Shown: positions 1 to 11,699 of the stretch, piece by piece
Numbering within the stretch: the first letter of the stretch is position 1
How the letters are laid out: the number at the start of each line of letters is the position of its first letter
DNA from: Saccopteryx bilineata
Lineage: Eukaryota; Chordata; Mammalia; Chiroptera; Emballonuridae
Assembly: GCF_036850765.1 (NCBI RefSeq)
Contig: NC_089492.1
Coordinates: forward strand, 105,109,022-105,173,021
DNA: 64,000 nucleotides
Reading direction: 5' to 3'
The notes under the pieces: model-generated
The model's input: the letters and a program-made list of their open reading frames with translations, nothing else
Databases searched by the model: none
What the model was told of the DNA's origin: nothing
Program-made: the position numbers and the translations under genes

Positions 1-36
1 GGTCAGGCAATTTGTCAGAACTTTTAAGATGTGTAC

Positions 37-367
37 CAGGGGTCCCCAAACTTTTTACACAGGGGGCCAGTTCACTGTCCCTCAGACCATTGGAGGGCCA
101 GACTATAAAAAAAACTATGAACAAATCCCTATGCACACTGCACAGATCTTATTTTAAAGTAAAAAAACAAAATGGGAACAAATACAATATTTAAAATAAA
201 GAACAAGTAAATTTAAATCAATCAACTGACCAGAATTTCAATGGGAACTATGCTCCTCTCACTGACCACCAATGAAAGAGGTGCCCCTTCCGGAAGTGCG
301 GTGGGGGCCAGATAAATGGCCTCAGGGGGCCGCATGTGGCCCGCGGGCCGTAGTTTGGGGACCCCTG
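37..367. mobile_element. Non-autonomous hAT DNA transposon
   Basis: The ends are inverted copies of CAGGGGTCCCCAAAC (15 bp, exact). They are flanked by 8-bp target duplications, ATGTGTAC at 29-36 and ATGTATAC at 368-375, with one mismatch. Terminal CAGGGGTCC-type repeats and 8-bp duplications are hallmarks of hAT elements. At 331 bp it is far too short to encode a transposase and has no meaningful ORF, so it must have been moved in trans. The two subterminal halves are not symmetric (A/T-rich centre, GC-rich right end), so it is an internal deletion derivative rather than a perfect foldback. The family name is not assigned. Confidence 0.85.
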
Positions 368-375
368 ATGTATAC

Positions 376-3091
376 TGAATCTCCAAGGGGACCATAATAG
401 GCAGTAGGGGACTGGTGTTTGTTTGGGACATACTTTGAGAATACTGATTTGGGAATTTAAGTTGAGAAAACAGACTTTTGTAGCAAAGAACCCCTTCACT
501 AAACTGAAAGCCAGAGTTGACTTTGGTGTGGATATAACCTATTAATATGTGGACTTGGTCATGGTGGGAAAGATTGCCTGGATTTCTCCTCTTCTACTTC
601 TAGCTTTTGATGTAGAAGTCAAGGTCTAGAAATCCCAACATCATCAATATATCCTTTCAGGGTAAGCATTGCCTTCCACAGTCTTCTTTTGAAAGATGAA
701 AATACAGCACAGGTGGGAGCACACTGATTTGATCTTCACCTGAATTACTTGTTTTTAGAATAATTTTGAGGGCCCTGGATGGTGTGAAGACACGGGAACA
801 TGGATGGAGCTTAGAAGGTGGATGTACCTCGACAGTGGGGAGGGAGGAGTCTGCAGGGAGCTTCCTCCTTGCAGAACTGCGCCAGGAGCGAACCGTAGGA
901 CTTGCCCTCAGATACATTCAGAACAGAGGCTGTGCAGAGGGAAGAAAACCTGTTTTCCTTCTTGGCTGTTTGTGTGGCGGTCCTCTTCTCTCACCGTCCT
1001 GCTTTCATCCTGTCCCCGGGGCCAGGTGCAGTGTCAGGCTCTCAGCCCCACTGATAGATCCTCTTTCTCACATGTGGCCCCATTAGAGATGGGCAGAGAG
1101 CCACCCCGTTGGTCTGATGGTGCTGATAATAGCTGTCACATTAAATTATGCTTTCCGGGCATCATGTCACAGGTAGACAAACAGAAAGGCCAGTCATTAC
1201 CCTAGGGCCTGCTAGGCTTTTATCAAAAGAGAACTCTCTTTCAAAGAATAGTTTAGAAATGGGCATCAGTACTGATTTGTGCAGCATGGGGCTGACAGAG
1301 AATGCTGCTCCTGTTTGCAGCAGAAGAGATGGCGCAGGAGCTGATGGGCAGTGGTGCGGTGCTGAGGACGCCTGTGAGGGACAGGGCGTGCTGCGGATGA
1401 GCAGTGTTGTGGGTGTGTGGAGTTTGATCCAGGAGACAGCTGAACTGCGCTGGTGCAGAGTAAGACAAACACTGAAACAAGGGAAACACTGAGAGACAGA
1501 TCTGGGACCCTCCCTAGTGGGTGTCATCTCTTAGACTCACTGTTGGACAGTCACATGAGAGGCAGATTCAGGGGGCTCACTGGGAGATTGCACTTCTGTA
1601 CCTTTGGCTCAGGACAGGACATGTGCATTTTAACAGTGTCTCAGGTGACTTTTTTTAGAAAAGGAAGCCCAGTCCACCCTCTGAGAAACACTGCTCCAGA
1701 GTGATAGATGAAGCCCAGGGTGAGAATGTCTGACGAGAAGTGGGCCCAGGACAGCATGATGAGACAGCTGTGTTAGGGAGGACGAGGAATGGGAGGAGCC
1801 ATCAGACAAGTTGAGAATGTGAAATCGAGGGAACAGACTACACAAGAAACAAGATAAATGTGAACAAACACAAAGGAAAATTTATTCCTCAAAACTGAGA
1901 TATGAAAATTAAAGAAAATCTGATGTATGACTTTACTTCTACTAAATTTGCCAGAAGTAATTTAAAACAAACACCAAGTGGTATAGAAATAATTGCAAAA
2001 TAAAGACATCCATGCATTTGAAATATTTAAGCCTTTGGGAAAGCAACAGGGTAATTCCTATCCAGATTGAGGCATATGCGTCTAGCCCTCAATCCTGTGA
2101 TTCTAGAATTGAGACTTTTCCGAAGAAAATAATTGAACAAAATAGAAATGCCAGGAGAATGAAGATGTTCATTATAATAGTGTCTGTATGACAAATTTGA
2201 AGGAGCCTGAATACAGTGATTTAAAGAAATTGATTCACTTAATGAAATATTATAGTACTTTAAAATAATTGTACTAATTAAGAGACAGAGAAAAGTTGGA
2301 GATATTAAATAAAAAATTAGAATATAAAGTAATATTTACAGTATACATCCAGTATTATAAATATGTTCCTTTGAGAAGAAAACCAAAATTTATTTTCTGT
2401 GCCAATCCCACACCTCTAATGCTAATTAGGAGGGTGGGCAAGTCAGGAGGAGACCTGGTGGCCTAATCTCTGTGTAAAGACTTTCATTGAACTCTGACAC
2501 TAGCTAGGTTCCAGTTGGAATGTTGGCGTGGTTGAAGTCTCTGTGGATCTGCTTGCAATGGCCAGACTGCGGTGGGGCTACCTTAGGTTTCTTTAGGCTG
2601 GAGGAGGGGTGCACCATGTGGTGTCACCTGTGTGGATCATGAAGTTCTCTTCCACAAACCTTTCTCAGCCTTCTCCACAGGTCTGCGATTCTTCCCCAGA
2701 ATGATATCCAGTCAAGGTGTCAATATTTAGTAATAACAGGATGGATTATTTAACTAGGAACTTTTTGAAAACCATAAAAAAATTAGTTGACAATAGTTTT
2801 ACTTATATATAATTATGGGAATTATGTGTATCTTAATATATAGCTAGTCTACTTATACCTTTATATAGCAATGGGATACGGTTTTAATGGAGTGAGATTC
2901 TTGAATATAGTTGCTCCTTCCAGGAAAACTGATAAAAATCTTTATCCCTAAGAAAACAGTCTTCTTTTTGGTTTGTTATATAGCTTTTTTCTCTGTTTCC
3001 AAATACCCCAACCCTATAGGAGATGGCCTATTTTTCATTTCCCCACAGTCTACTCTGTGATGATCATTTGCTTATATTAATGCTTATATTA
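376..3091. other. Unique DNA, no gene seen
   Basis: Short ORFs around 770-1530 overlap on both strands in moderately GC-rich sequence and show no domain, signal peptide or codon pattern I recognise. About 2060-2390 vaguely resembles the 3' end of an ancient L1 (AT-rich, A-runs), but too weakly to call. No promoter, exon pair or RNA gene is supported. Confidence 0.5.
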
Positions 3092-3093
3092 TA

Positions 3094-3166
3094 CTGCTCA
3101 CAAAAATTAGGGGATATTTCAAAATGAATATGAAGCAATAAAATATCCCCTAATTTTTCTGAGTAG
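3094..3166. mobile_element. 73-bp palindromic MITE (mariner-like ends)
   Basis: The two ends are near-perfect inverted repeats about 30 bp long: left CTGCTCACAAAAATTAGGGG, right (reverse complement) CTACTCAGAAAAATTAGGGG, both continuing into ATATTT. TA dinucleotides flank both ends (3092-3093 and 3167-3168), the target duplication expected for Tc1/mariner transposition. There is no coding capacity. It is comparable in size and form to MADE-type elements, but the terminal sequence is different. Confidence 0.75.
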
Positions 3167-3168
3167 TA

Positions 3169-5810
3169 TATTTTTCTTCAGCTAGCTCGTGGTTTATGCA
3201 TTTGCAAATGTTCCAAGTTCGTGTTAAGTATCAGTTGTCATTAATATTGATGAGGATGTTTTGCTTTCCTCCACATACATTGCTGTGCCCCCAGCAACTT
3301 GCTACCCGGAAAAGCTCTCTTCTGTGCAATGGGCACTAGTCATTTTGCTTACCTGGCATGCTCTTCCTTTGGTAGCAGAAATCTGCTTTTCTTTTAGGGG
3401 AACTCTCTGTTTTGTGAACCCAATGACCTAAGTGCTCCTTGGTCTTCAACTTAACCAAGAGATGGGGAACACATGACCTGGGTTAGGCCCCTTAATCTCT
3501 CTTCTGGGAGTTTAGTCTTCAGTGAATGACTTGTCGGCAGAGATGGCCAGAGTTGAATCATTCTTTCATCTGTGAGATTCTGACTGAAATTCTTGGAACT
3601 GCTTTTTTCCTGTCCTTCTTGAGGACTGCTTGTTCATATCTTCCTTCAGTTCTAGGACATTACTCAATGTTCTGTTGTCCTAATAAATGATTACTATTTT
3701 GTCCCTATTTTTTAGAGTCAGGTTCAATTGTTTACAGCCAAAGAACCCAATCATAAACAAAATCTCTGCACTTTTCTTTCCACATGTGGTCTTTTCTATT
3801 CTTTGCTCTATTGACCAAAAGTGAAAAGGTTTGCTTCCTACTTCTTTTAGCAGGCAGATTGACTTCCTTCTTGTAATCTTCTGAGTAAGAGATTGCCCTG
3901 ACTTGTCTAGGTGACGTCATTTAAGAGACGCTGATGAGCACCACAGAAAGCAACAAGAGGAGTGGGAGAGTGATTTCCTCAGACTCGTCACAAGGCACCA
4001 GGACTGGGAGAAGGCAGTGAGAATGCCTGGCAAGGACTTGGGCTCAGCAACACCAGGAGCCCCTTACTCAAAGTAGTGGCAGGGTTCCAGGGGACGGCGA
4101 ATAATGAAAATAAACAAGTAGATTTTTCTTTTTTTGCATGTCTCAGTTGATTGATTTAGATTCATAATGATTATAAGCCCTTAAAAAATTCTCACCCATA
4201 GATTAATGAGTGCCTTGAGTGTCACTTCTATCCCAAACATTAACAAGACTGTGGATAAAGCAAAGACATTTAGTGTTCTGCCTCAGTCTTTCAAGAGCAT
4301 ATAGCCTAGCTGGAGGGAGATGACTCAAATAGGTAGGAGGAAATCAGGTGCCCTTACAAGAGTTAATCATCAGTGTCTGACAACAACGTAAGAATTGTAC
4401 TTGGGCTTCCTTGGCAAATGAGTGGCGTGGTGAATAAGCAGTAAGAGTTCAGTGACTGTAATATTAAAGGAAAATGGGAGGAAGAAAAATGATTTAGTGC
4501 TTTTTGTTCAAGGAAGGGTGGGTTTGCAGGGTTGCTTGTTCTGAGAAATGGAACAGTTTGTTCCTGCAGCTCACTACTTCCCAGGAAGCCCTTGCTTTGC
4601 CAGCCTGTGGTCTCAGGGGTCCCTCCTCTAGAGATGGGGGTCAGGCCAACTGGAGCAGCCTGCAGAAATCAAGCAGGCTGATATTGCGCTTAAAGATGTT
4701 TTCTGCTTATCCTTTTTCTCTGTCTTCTCAAATACACAGCCCTTGTCCAGGTCAGTGTTAGAGTAGCTTATGTTCCCTTTCAGCAGTAAGACCCAGCAGG
4801 CAGGGCATTGCTTGGGGATTAGAGGAACTCAGAGCAGCTTTGTGTGTTATGGACATGGTCCTCACCCACACCTGTAACCAGCGCAAGTTTGTTTGAGAAC
4901 CTTGCTTAAAAAAATCTCAAGTGTGGCCCGCTTGAAGTCTGGGCTCTGATGCAGGGAAGGTGAAGAGGTCAGATGAAGTTTCTGAGAGACACAGGCTGTG
5001 AGGTGGGTGGTTTGTGAAGGGATTTGAGAGCCACAATAGTAATGAGTTTGTCTCACTGTGTTTCTGGATGACACATTACTCCTTTTTAGAGCTTGGCTTG
5101 ACTGTCTGTAAAATGACCACAAGAATATAGAGAGAGCTTTAATAAAAACCAAACACAAATATCCAAATATCCTGCACGGACACATTAAGGAGTCATTATT
5201 CACTTTACAAAAAGGATTTATAAGAAAAAAACAACAACAGTAAAATCTATTTACAGGGCAGTTGCCTTTCATTTAAAAGTGGAATTTGATTTGCAAAATG
5301 TGATTGTATTTTCAACTTTTAAGGAAGATATCAGTTGCATAAAAGGAGTTCTGCATGTCTTTTACTCTAGTCCTTCTTTACCCTCCACCCAAGATACTGG
5401 TGCTCAACAGATGTTTAAGATAGAAGCTGGAAAACCCAAGTTGTGGACTCCTCCACAAAGACAGACTAAGGTCCACCCTCCATTGGCTTCTGGACTGGAA
5501 GTGGACAGGTCTTCACTACTTCCAAGTAGATCCAAGCTCAAAATAGCTGGGTTCCTTTGGACAGATTTTAGGATTATAGAGCCTTTGTGGAGGAATAGAA
5601 TTAGAGGTCATCTAATCCAACTTTTGAAAAGGGCATTTAGCTACCCCTGACTGATGTCCATCTGTATGATGAGAGGAATTGGTCTTTAGTCCAAATCAGG
5701 GTAATAGTGGGAGGGCTGAGAAAGTGGAAGCCAGGACCCTGAAGTCTAAATGTAATGACATCACAACTTGGCAGAGGCTAGGCTCACTCTTTCTTCTCTC
5801 TGTACATATA
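3169..5810. other. Unique DNA, no gene seen
   Basis: The longest ORFs (4862-5272 minus, 136 codons; 5279-5650 plus, 123 codons) have no recognisable domain, are flanked by stops in AT-rich sequence and have no splice or promoter context that I can defend. I see no strong repeat in this stretch. Confidence 0.5.
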
Positions 5811-5812
5811 TA

Positions 5813-6410
5813 CAGTGTGTCTGTAAAGTCATGGTGCACTTTTGACCGGTCACAGGAAAGCAACAAAAGATGATAGAAATGTGAAATCTGCACCAAATTA
5901 AAGGAAAACTCTCCCAGTTTCATACTTATTCAGTGCAGTTCGATGTGGGCTCATGCACAGATTTTTTTAGGGCTCCTTAGGTAGCTATCCCATATACCCT
6001 CTATAGACTCGTCACTGACTGATGGCCTACCAGAACGGGGTTTCTCCACCAAACTGCCGGTTTCCTTCAACTGCTTATCCCACAGGGTACTGTTATTCTT
6101 ATGTGGTGGTGCTTTGTTATAAATGCGCCAATATTCACGTTGCACTTTGGTCACGGATTCGAATTTAGCGAGCCACAGAACACACTGACCTTTCCTCTGT
6201 ATTGTCCACATCTCGACTGGCATGGCTGTGGGCTGCTCCGCTGTATACACAGTGTTACATCATCATCTGCACATGTGCACATGCTGCCACATCATCCTAC
6301 AGAAACTGGGAGGGTTTTCCTTTTGTTTGGTGCAGATTTCACATTTCTGTCGTCTTTTGTTGCTTTCCTGTGACTGATCAAAAGTGCACCATGACTTTAC
6401 GGACACACTG
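5813..6410 (-). mobile_element. Mariner-type DNA transposon, internally deleted
   Basis: Long terminal inverted repeats of roughly 100 bp begin CAGTGTGTCTGTAAAGTCAT on the left and, reverse-complemented, CAGTGTGTCCGTAAAGTCAT on the right. TA duplications lie at 5811-5812 and 6411-6412. A TA target site and a CAGTGTGTC-type terminus fit the mariner superfamily. The total length of 598 bp is less than half of a full mariner (about 1.3 kb). The space between the repeats is filled by an ORF for the N-terminal part of a transposase on the minus strand (annotated separately), so this is a deletion derivative that lost the catalytic DDE/D domain. Confidence 0.88.
5951..6250 (-). pseudogene. Mariner transposase N-terminal HTH fragment
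   Basis: A 99-codon ORF, open from the ATG at 6250 to a stop just inside the left inverted repeat. Residues about 15-55 form a helical segment of the kind called DUF4817 in mariner-like proteins. Residues about 62-80 contain TGSLVEKPRSGRPSVSDE, the linker and GRP motif typical of paired-type helix-turn-helix DNA-binding regions; the end, SPKK, matches the usual SPRKS-like start of the next helix. The catalytic domain is missing, so it cannot transpose anything alone. If translated it would be a bare DNA-binding domain for its own inverted repeats. Loss by deletion is seen; any function is inference. Confidence 0.72.
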
Positions 6411-6412
6411 TA

Positions 6413-7164
6413 TATACATTCTAAATAAGAACGCTTGGTGAATTAAGCTCTATACATTCCACAGGGCCGCCTTCCTGTGGTCAGTAGTGAGGAAAAGTTC
6501 TGAGACCTTGAAACACTTGCATTTTGACCTGGAGCTCTGAGCAGCTCTACCTCTGCCTTTTTAAAGGAAGATGAAGTCAGGATGTCAAGTGAGCTCTTTT
6601 TGTACTACAACTGAGTGTTATTACAAGGTTGGACAGCCTCTCCTCCTTTGCTGTGGGCTCTCTGTTCTTCCTTTACCCATTTTCTACTCACCTCCAACCT
6701 TTTTATTTTCTTCCTTTTTTAAACAGCATGCAAACCTCAAGGGCATACAGTTGGGTCTGGCTGAAATCAGCTGAATGTTTACAGGGTTTATCCAAGGAAG
6801 AGCCCTTGGGTCATTGTCATGGCAATTTTGATAATCCTGACAGGGTGCAGATGTGGCTGTCCAGGGCAATCTGAGAGTGCCTTCTACTCTTCAGCTTCCG
6901 CCACTGCTTGGGGCAAAAGGGGCTTGCTTACCCTTTTTAGTAATCTATGTGCAAAGAAAAGAGTTCTCATAATTTTAGTTATGAAAATCTTGGCCCAAAA
7001 ACATTTTATCAAAAACATCTGGAGTGAGAAAAAGGCTCTGTAAAGACTGAATGAATCACTGGTAGGCCTGGACAAATAGGCCATTTCTACATAACTGCAT
7101 TGCTTCTTTATTATATATTTTCATATCCATTTACCCTCCAATCCTACCTCCCTCTGCTGCACTC
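6413..7164. other. Unique DNA, no gene seen
   Basis: Short ORFs of fewer than 90 codons only, with no recognised domain or repeat. Confidence 0.5.
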
Positions 7165-7280
7165 ACATCTGGAATATGAGCTCCTCAAGGCCAGATTTAT
7201 TTCTTGATGTTTGCAATGCCTATCACTGTACCTAGGAAGTGAATAGAAATTTAATAACATCTGCTGGATGAATGAAGAGG
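7165..7280 (+). repeat. LINE L2 3' end fragment
   Basis: The run resembles the conserved L2 tail: a segment like ATGAGCTCCTCAAGGCCAG, then a middle like CACTGTACCTAGGAAGTGAATAG, and an end like GCTGGATGAATGAA. This order (gene-like CTCCTTGAGGGCAGG, CAGTGCCTGGCACATAG, TTGAATGAATGAA in the family) is diagnostic of L2 in mammals. It is highly diverged, so the edges are approximate. Confidence 0.65.
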
Positions 7281-7823
7281 TAGGCAGGAAATGACAGAGA
7301 GATGTGCAGGTGACTCCTGTTGGACAGAGAATGGATGAAGGTAGAAATGAGTGATGTGAGAAACAGGGGCTTTCAGTCAGATGCCAGGACAAAAGACACA
7401 AGAGACTGAAGCTGGTTGGGCAGGATGAGCATGCAACTTCTTGAGTGGCAAGGCCTTAGCCAAGGCTCTTGAGCATGAAATTGATACTACTAAGGTCAAA
7501 GCCAAGAAAAGTAAATTGGGCGTCAAAATGTTTAGAGAATTAGAATTGGAAAGAGCTTGGAGCCAGGGAGACCAGCAGGGAATATGAACCTGTTTCCTTG
7601 AAAAAGCACAGAGTGGAGTAAGCAGTGCTAGGAGTGCCTGTTGTTGCAGGTCTGCTCATCTGGCGAGGAGCACCGCCAGGAGAGATTCAAATGCCTAAAG
7701 TGTTGGACACTGGCTTGAACATAAATGTGTATAGCAACTTTATTCATAATAGCTAAAAGGTAACAGCCCAGATCTCCATCAACTAATGAATGGATAAACA
7801 TAGTGTGGTATATCTATAAAATG

Positions 7824-8451
7824 CAGTGATTTTCAACCTTTTTCATCTTATGGCACACACAAACTAATTATTAAAATTTTGAGGCATATCAAAAAATAGG
7901 TTTTTCTTTTTTTGTATTTTCTGAAGTTAGAAGCGGGAGGCAGTTAGACAGACTCCCATATGCACCCGCCTGGAATCCAGCCGGCATGCTCACCAGTGGG
8001 TGATGCTCTGCCCATCTGAGGTGTTGCTCTGTTATGGCTGGAGCCATTCTAGCACCTGAGGCAAGGCCATGGAACCATCCTCATCGCCTGGACCAACTTT
8101 GCTCCAATGGAGCCTTGTCTGTGGGAGGGGAAGAGAGAAATAGAGAGGAAGGAGAGGAGGAAGGGTGGAGAAGCAGATGTGCACTTCTCCTGTGTGCCCT
8201 GACCAGGAATCAAACCCGGAACTTCCACACACTGGGCTGATGCTCTGCTGCTGAGCCAATCATCCACTGATAGATTTTTTTGCCAGTTGGATAAAAAATA
8301 GGTATAATTTTGATTCATTCACACTGGAAAGTTATTGTGTTGTCTGTTGTCATTTTTTTATTTGACAACCTAAGGGAAAATAGGTCTGTGCCCTGACTAG
8401 TCAGGTATTGCATGTTTTAAAAATATATACAGCACTGGTTGAAAATTGTTG
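7824..8451 (+). mobile_element. Non-autonomous hAT element, itself split by a SINE
   Basis: Left end CAGTGATTTTCAACCTTTTT, right end (reverse complement) CAACAATTTTCAACC, i.e. degenerate hAT-type terminal repeats. The flanking L1 sequence gives degraded 8-bp duplications (ATAAAATG on the left, ATATAGTA on the right). The element body is 7824-7900 plus 8269-8451, about 260 bp after removing the SINE, without an ORF. Confidence 0.7.
7901..8268 (-). mobile_element. tRNA-derived SINE, antisense, inside the hAT element
   Basis: Reading the minus strand: tRNA-like head with a degraded A box (near 8250) and B box region (near 8210-8225), a GGAGAAG-type segment, a body with the CCATTGGAGC motif near 8100 and a 3' end with the GCTTCAGAAAATAC-like motif followed by an A-rich tail (poly-T at 7901-7915 on plus). 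It is the same family as the copies at 31049 and 44199 but more diverged, so an older insertion. Confidence 0.75.
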
Positions 8452-8836
8452 ATATAGTAGACTACCATTTGGCAATAAAAATGAAACAAGCTACAGCATT
8501 GTTGAACCTTGAAAACACTGTGCTAAGTGAGAGAAGCTAAAGGTCATATGTTGAATTATTCTGTTTATATGAAATGTTCAAAATAGGCAAATCCATAGAG
8601 ACAGGAAGTAAATTAGTGGGTGCCAGGAAGTGAGGAAGGGATGAATGAGAAGTGATTGTGAATATGTATGTGGTTTCTTTTTAGGGTGATAATAATATTC
8701 TAAAATTAAATAGTGGTGGTGGTTGTATAACTCTGTAAATATACTAAAATTCATTAAATTATATACTTTAAAAGGGCAAATTGTATGGTATGTGAATTAT
8801 GTTTCAATAAAACTGTTATTAAAAAATAAATAAATC

Positions 8837-10114
8837 AATGACCTGACCTTAGGGTATAAGACTCTCCTGGGCTTTGGACGAGAGGCTGCAGGAGTTCCAG
8901 AGTATAAAAATGAATCAATAAACCCTTGAAACAGGTTGTTCATGATAATAAATAATGTGTATATGCAAACCAATTCACAAGTCTGCAAATGACCATCTCC
9001 TTTTTATTTCCATTTATTCCAAATGTGGGCTGGTACAAATGCAGCTTGGGTGAGGTCCACCTAATTTTGCAGAGTGTTCCACAAGCCTCCTCAGTTCCTG
9101 CTAGGGGCATGCCAGTGATGGAGCCCAGGGCCATTCTGAGCTCTTGCTCCATGTGACTCATTGATCTTTATGAAGCATCTGTGTCAGGTTTTACCTGCTT
9201 TTATTACAGTCCCTCTTTCTCTTAGTCTCAGTTCACTGGAGGATAGCACCATTCTATCTTCAAATTGACTCTTCCCTTAGGCTCTGCCCCATGGTACTTA
9301 CATCAAGTTGTGAGTCATGATGATGCCATTAGAATTAGAATGAGAGGCTTTTCTAGAAGCTGCCAGCACTGTGCTGGTAAACCAGCTCTCTTGAAAAGAA
9401 GTTAAGTATCAAATAGCAGAGCCAGGGCTGGAGCCCCTGATAGTGGGTACATTTAATCACTGGACTGGCCCACTCACTCATCAAGCACTCACGTTAGTTC
9501 ACAAGATCCCTAGCTATAAAGTCTTCACAAGGAAATGGCCCAAACCAAGAGACATCTTGGACTAAGTTAAGCCAAGGAAAGGGATGTGATGCTGAACCTC
9601 CAGTATGGCTGACTTCAAACTACCAAAGTGAAAACTGAGTAGGGAAGAGATGAGCATGATCAGCTCTTGAGAGGTGGAATGAGCCTCTTCCAGCACACCA
9701 TCACTGTCCAGGCAAGTACAGCTGGTGACTCTTTCACCAGCTCTTCGGGCACATTCAGATGGCTGTTTCCTAAAGTATAAAGCATAAGAGGTTTTTACTT
9801 TTTTAAAATATCAACTTATTTAACATTTTTTGCAGGGTTGCATTATTAATGAGGAAATTATGTATAGGCTTTATGTGAACAAATCCCATACCACACTACG
9901 GATAGAGAAAGAGAGTAAACTCCTGATGGATTCAAGTTTGTTTGCTGTCCTGTCAATTTGGGAAATCACATGACTATGTAGTATAGATCCACATAAATTA
10001 TGTGGGGCTTAAATGTAAAACAGCAGAACTCTTTTTGCATATGCGGTTTGGTTTCTCATCTTCAACCTGGTGGAGAAACCTAAACTTTACTGTACCATCT
10101 TGGGTTTCCATCCC
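8837..10114. other. Unique DNA, no gene seen
   Basis: No ORF above about 75 codons with a recognisable domain, and no repeat I can name. The right end passes gradually into an old antisense L1. Confidence 0.45.
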
Positions 10115-11520
10115 CACTTTTGCACTTTTTTTAATTTTAGAACATTTTCAACAACCCCCAGAAGAAACATCATACATAGTAATAGTCACTCTTTATTCTC
10201 ACTCCGTCCCTGCGCTGTCCTGACACATCCCCAGGCACTAATCTAATTCTGTTTCTATTGATTTGCTTATTCTGGATGCTGCATATAAATTGAATCATAC
10301 AGTATGTAATTTTATTGCATCTGAATTCTTTCACTTGTAATGTTTTCAAGGTTCCTCCATGCTATGGTGTGTATTGGCACTTTATTCTTTTATTATTGCA
10401 AATTATATAATTATGTTGTATGGATATACCACATTTTGTTTACCCATTTATCACTCAGTGGACATTTGGATTGTTCACTTTTTCACTATTCTGAATAATG
10501 CTGCCATTATCATTTGTGTATGTATTTTTTATTGCTCTTGGGTGTAAGTTTAGGAATAGAATTTCTTGGTTATATGGTGATTCTACACTTAATCTTTTGA
10601 GGAATTACCAGCTGTTTTCTACACTATTTTACACTGCCACCAGAAGTGTCTGGGGGTTCCAAGTTCTTCACATCCTCACCAAACACTTGTTATTTTCTCT
10701 GCCTTTGATCATAGTCATCTTAGGACATGTGGAGTGGCATCTCATTGTGGTTTTGATTTGCATTCCACCAATGACTGATGATGTTGAGCATCTTTTTAAG
10801 TGCTTATTGGCCATTTGTTTATCTTCTTTGGAGAAACATCTATTTAAATACTTTGCCCATTTAAAAATTGGGTCATTTGCTTAGTAAGTGTTCTAGATAC
10901 AAGTATGTTGTTAGACATGTTGCTTGCAAATAATTTCTCTGGGTTGTCTTTTCACTTTCGTGATGGTATCATTTGATGGGGTTCAATTTATTTGTATTTT
11001 CCTTTGGTGCTTTTGTTTTTTGGTGTCATATCTAAGAAACAACTGCATAACCCAAGGTCATGAAGATTTACTCTTACATTCTATTCTAAAAGTTTACAAT
11101 TTTAGGTCCTACATTTAGGTTTATGATCAATTTTGAAATGATTTTTGTGGATGGTGGAAAGTAGAGTTCCAACTTGGACATCCAGTTGTTTCAGCATTAT
11201 TTCTTGACAGAGTATTCTTTCTTCATTGAAGTGGCATCTTATCTAAAATTATTTGACCATAAATACGATAGTTTATTTCTAAATTCTTGGTTCTATTCCA
11301 CTGATCTATATATTTATACTTATACCAGTATCACAGTTTCTTGATTACTTTGTAATAAATTTTGAGATTATTTTATCATGAAAAACTATTGGAACTTTCT
11401 CAAATACCTTTTCTGTCTATTGAGATGATTGTGTGGTTTTTATACTTTATTTTTATTAATATGGTATATTACAGTGCTTGATTTTTTAATGTTAATCCAA
11501 CTTTGCAATTCTCTTTTGCT
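10115..11520 (-). mobile_element. Ancient antisense L1 (L1M-type), ORF2 C-terminus and 3' UTR
   Basis: On plus the text shows the reverse complement of L1: 3' UTR near 10130-10300 (AGAACATTTTCAACAACCCC, then TATTCTGGATGCTGC), then ORF2 C-terminal codons (TATGGATATACCACATTTTG, GTGGTTTTGATTTGCATT, GTTGAGCATCTTTTTAAGTG, CATATCTAAGAAACAACTGC) to about 11510. Plus-strand ORFs at 10359-11118 are only shadows of this. It is full of indels and stops, so it is a molecular fossil. Confidence 0.85.
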
Positions 11521-11699
11521 TTTAACTAAGACAATGAAAAAACAGGAAGCCTGGCTACTGTCTTCTGTTGCTTTGGGGTGTTTTCCTTCTGAATTAGGTT
11601 CAGCCTAAGTGTGACTATGTATAAATATCTTGCTAAGCCTAATTTTAGGATTTATTCACAGCAGAAACTGGGATCTAACAGCTATATATTCTTTAGGGG

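Larger units (their letters stand above)
7715..8836 (+). mobile_element. Ancient L1 (L1M-type) 3' end, split by a nested insertion
   Basis: 7715-7823 and 8452-8836 together make a 5'-truncated L1 tail: end of ORF2 (GAATGGATAAACATAGTGTGG), the AACCTTGAAAACA segment, GGCAAATCCATAGAGACAG, and the terminal CAATAAAACTG before an A-rich tail at 8820-8836. The interruption at 7824-8451 is a hAT element. The divergence and 3' UTR type are those of old mammalian L1M families, much older than the L1 copies at 13, 34 and 61 kb. Confidence 0.8.

Noticed and set aside
766..1530. Cluster of overlapping ORFs of 80-133 codons
   Set aside because: Different frames and strands overlap, no domain or codon bias could be recognised, and no splice pattern supports one over another.
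4862..5272. 136-codon minus-strand ORF with a Cys/Phe-rich start
   Set aside because: Single ORF in AT-rich intergenic DNA with no recognisable domain or context; about what chance gives in 64 kb.
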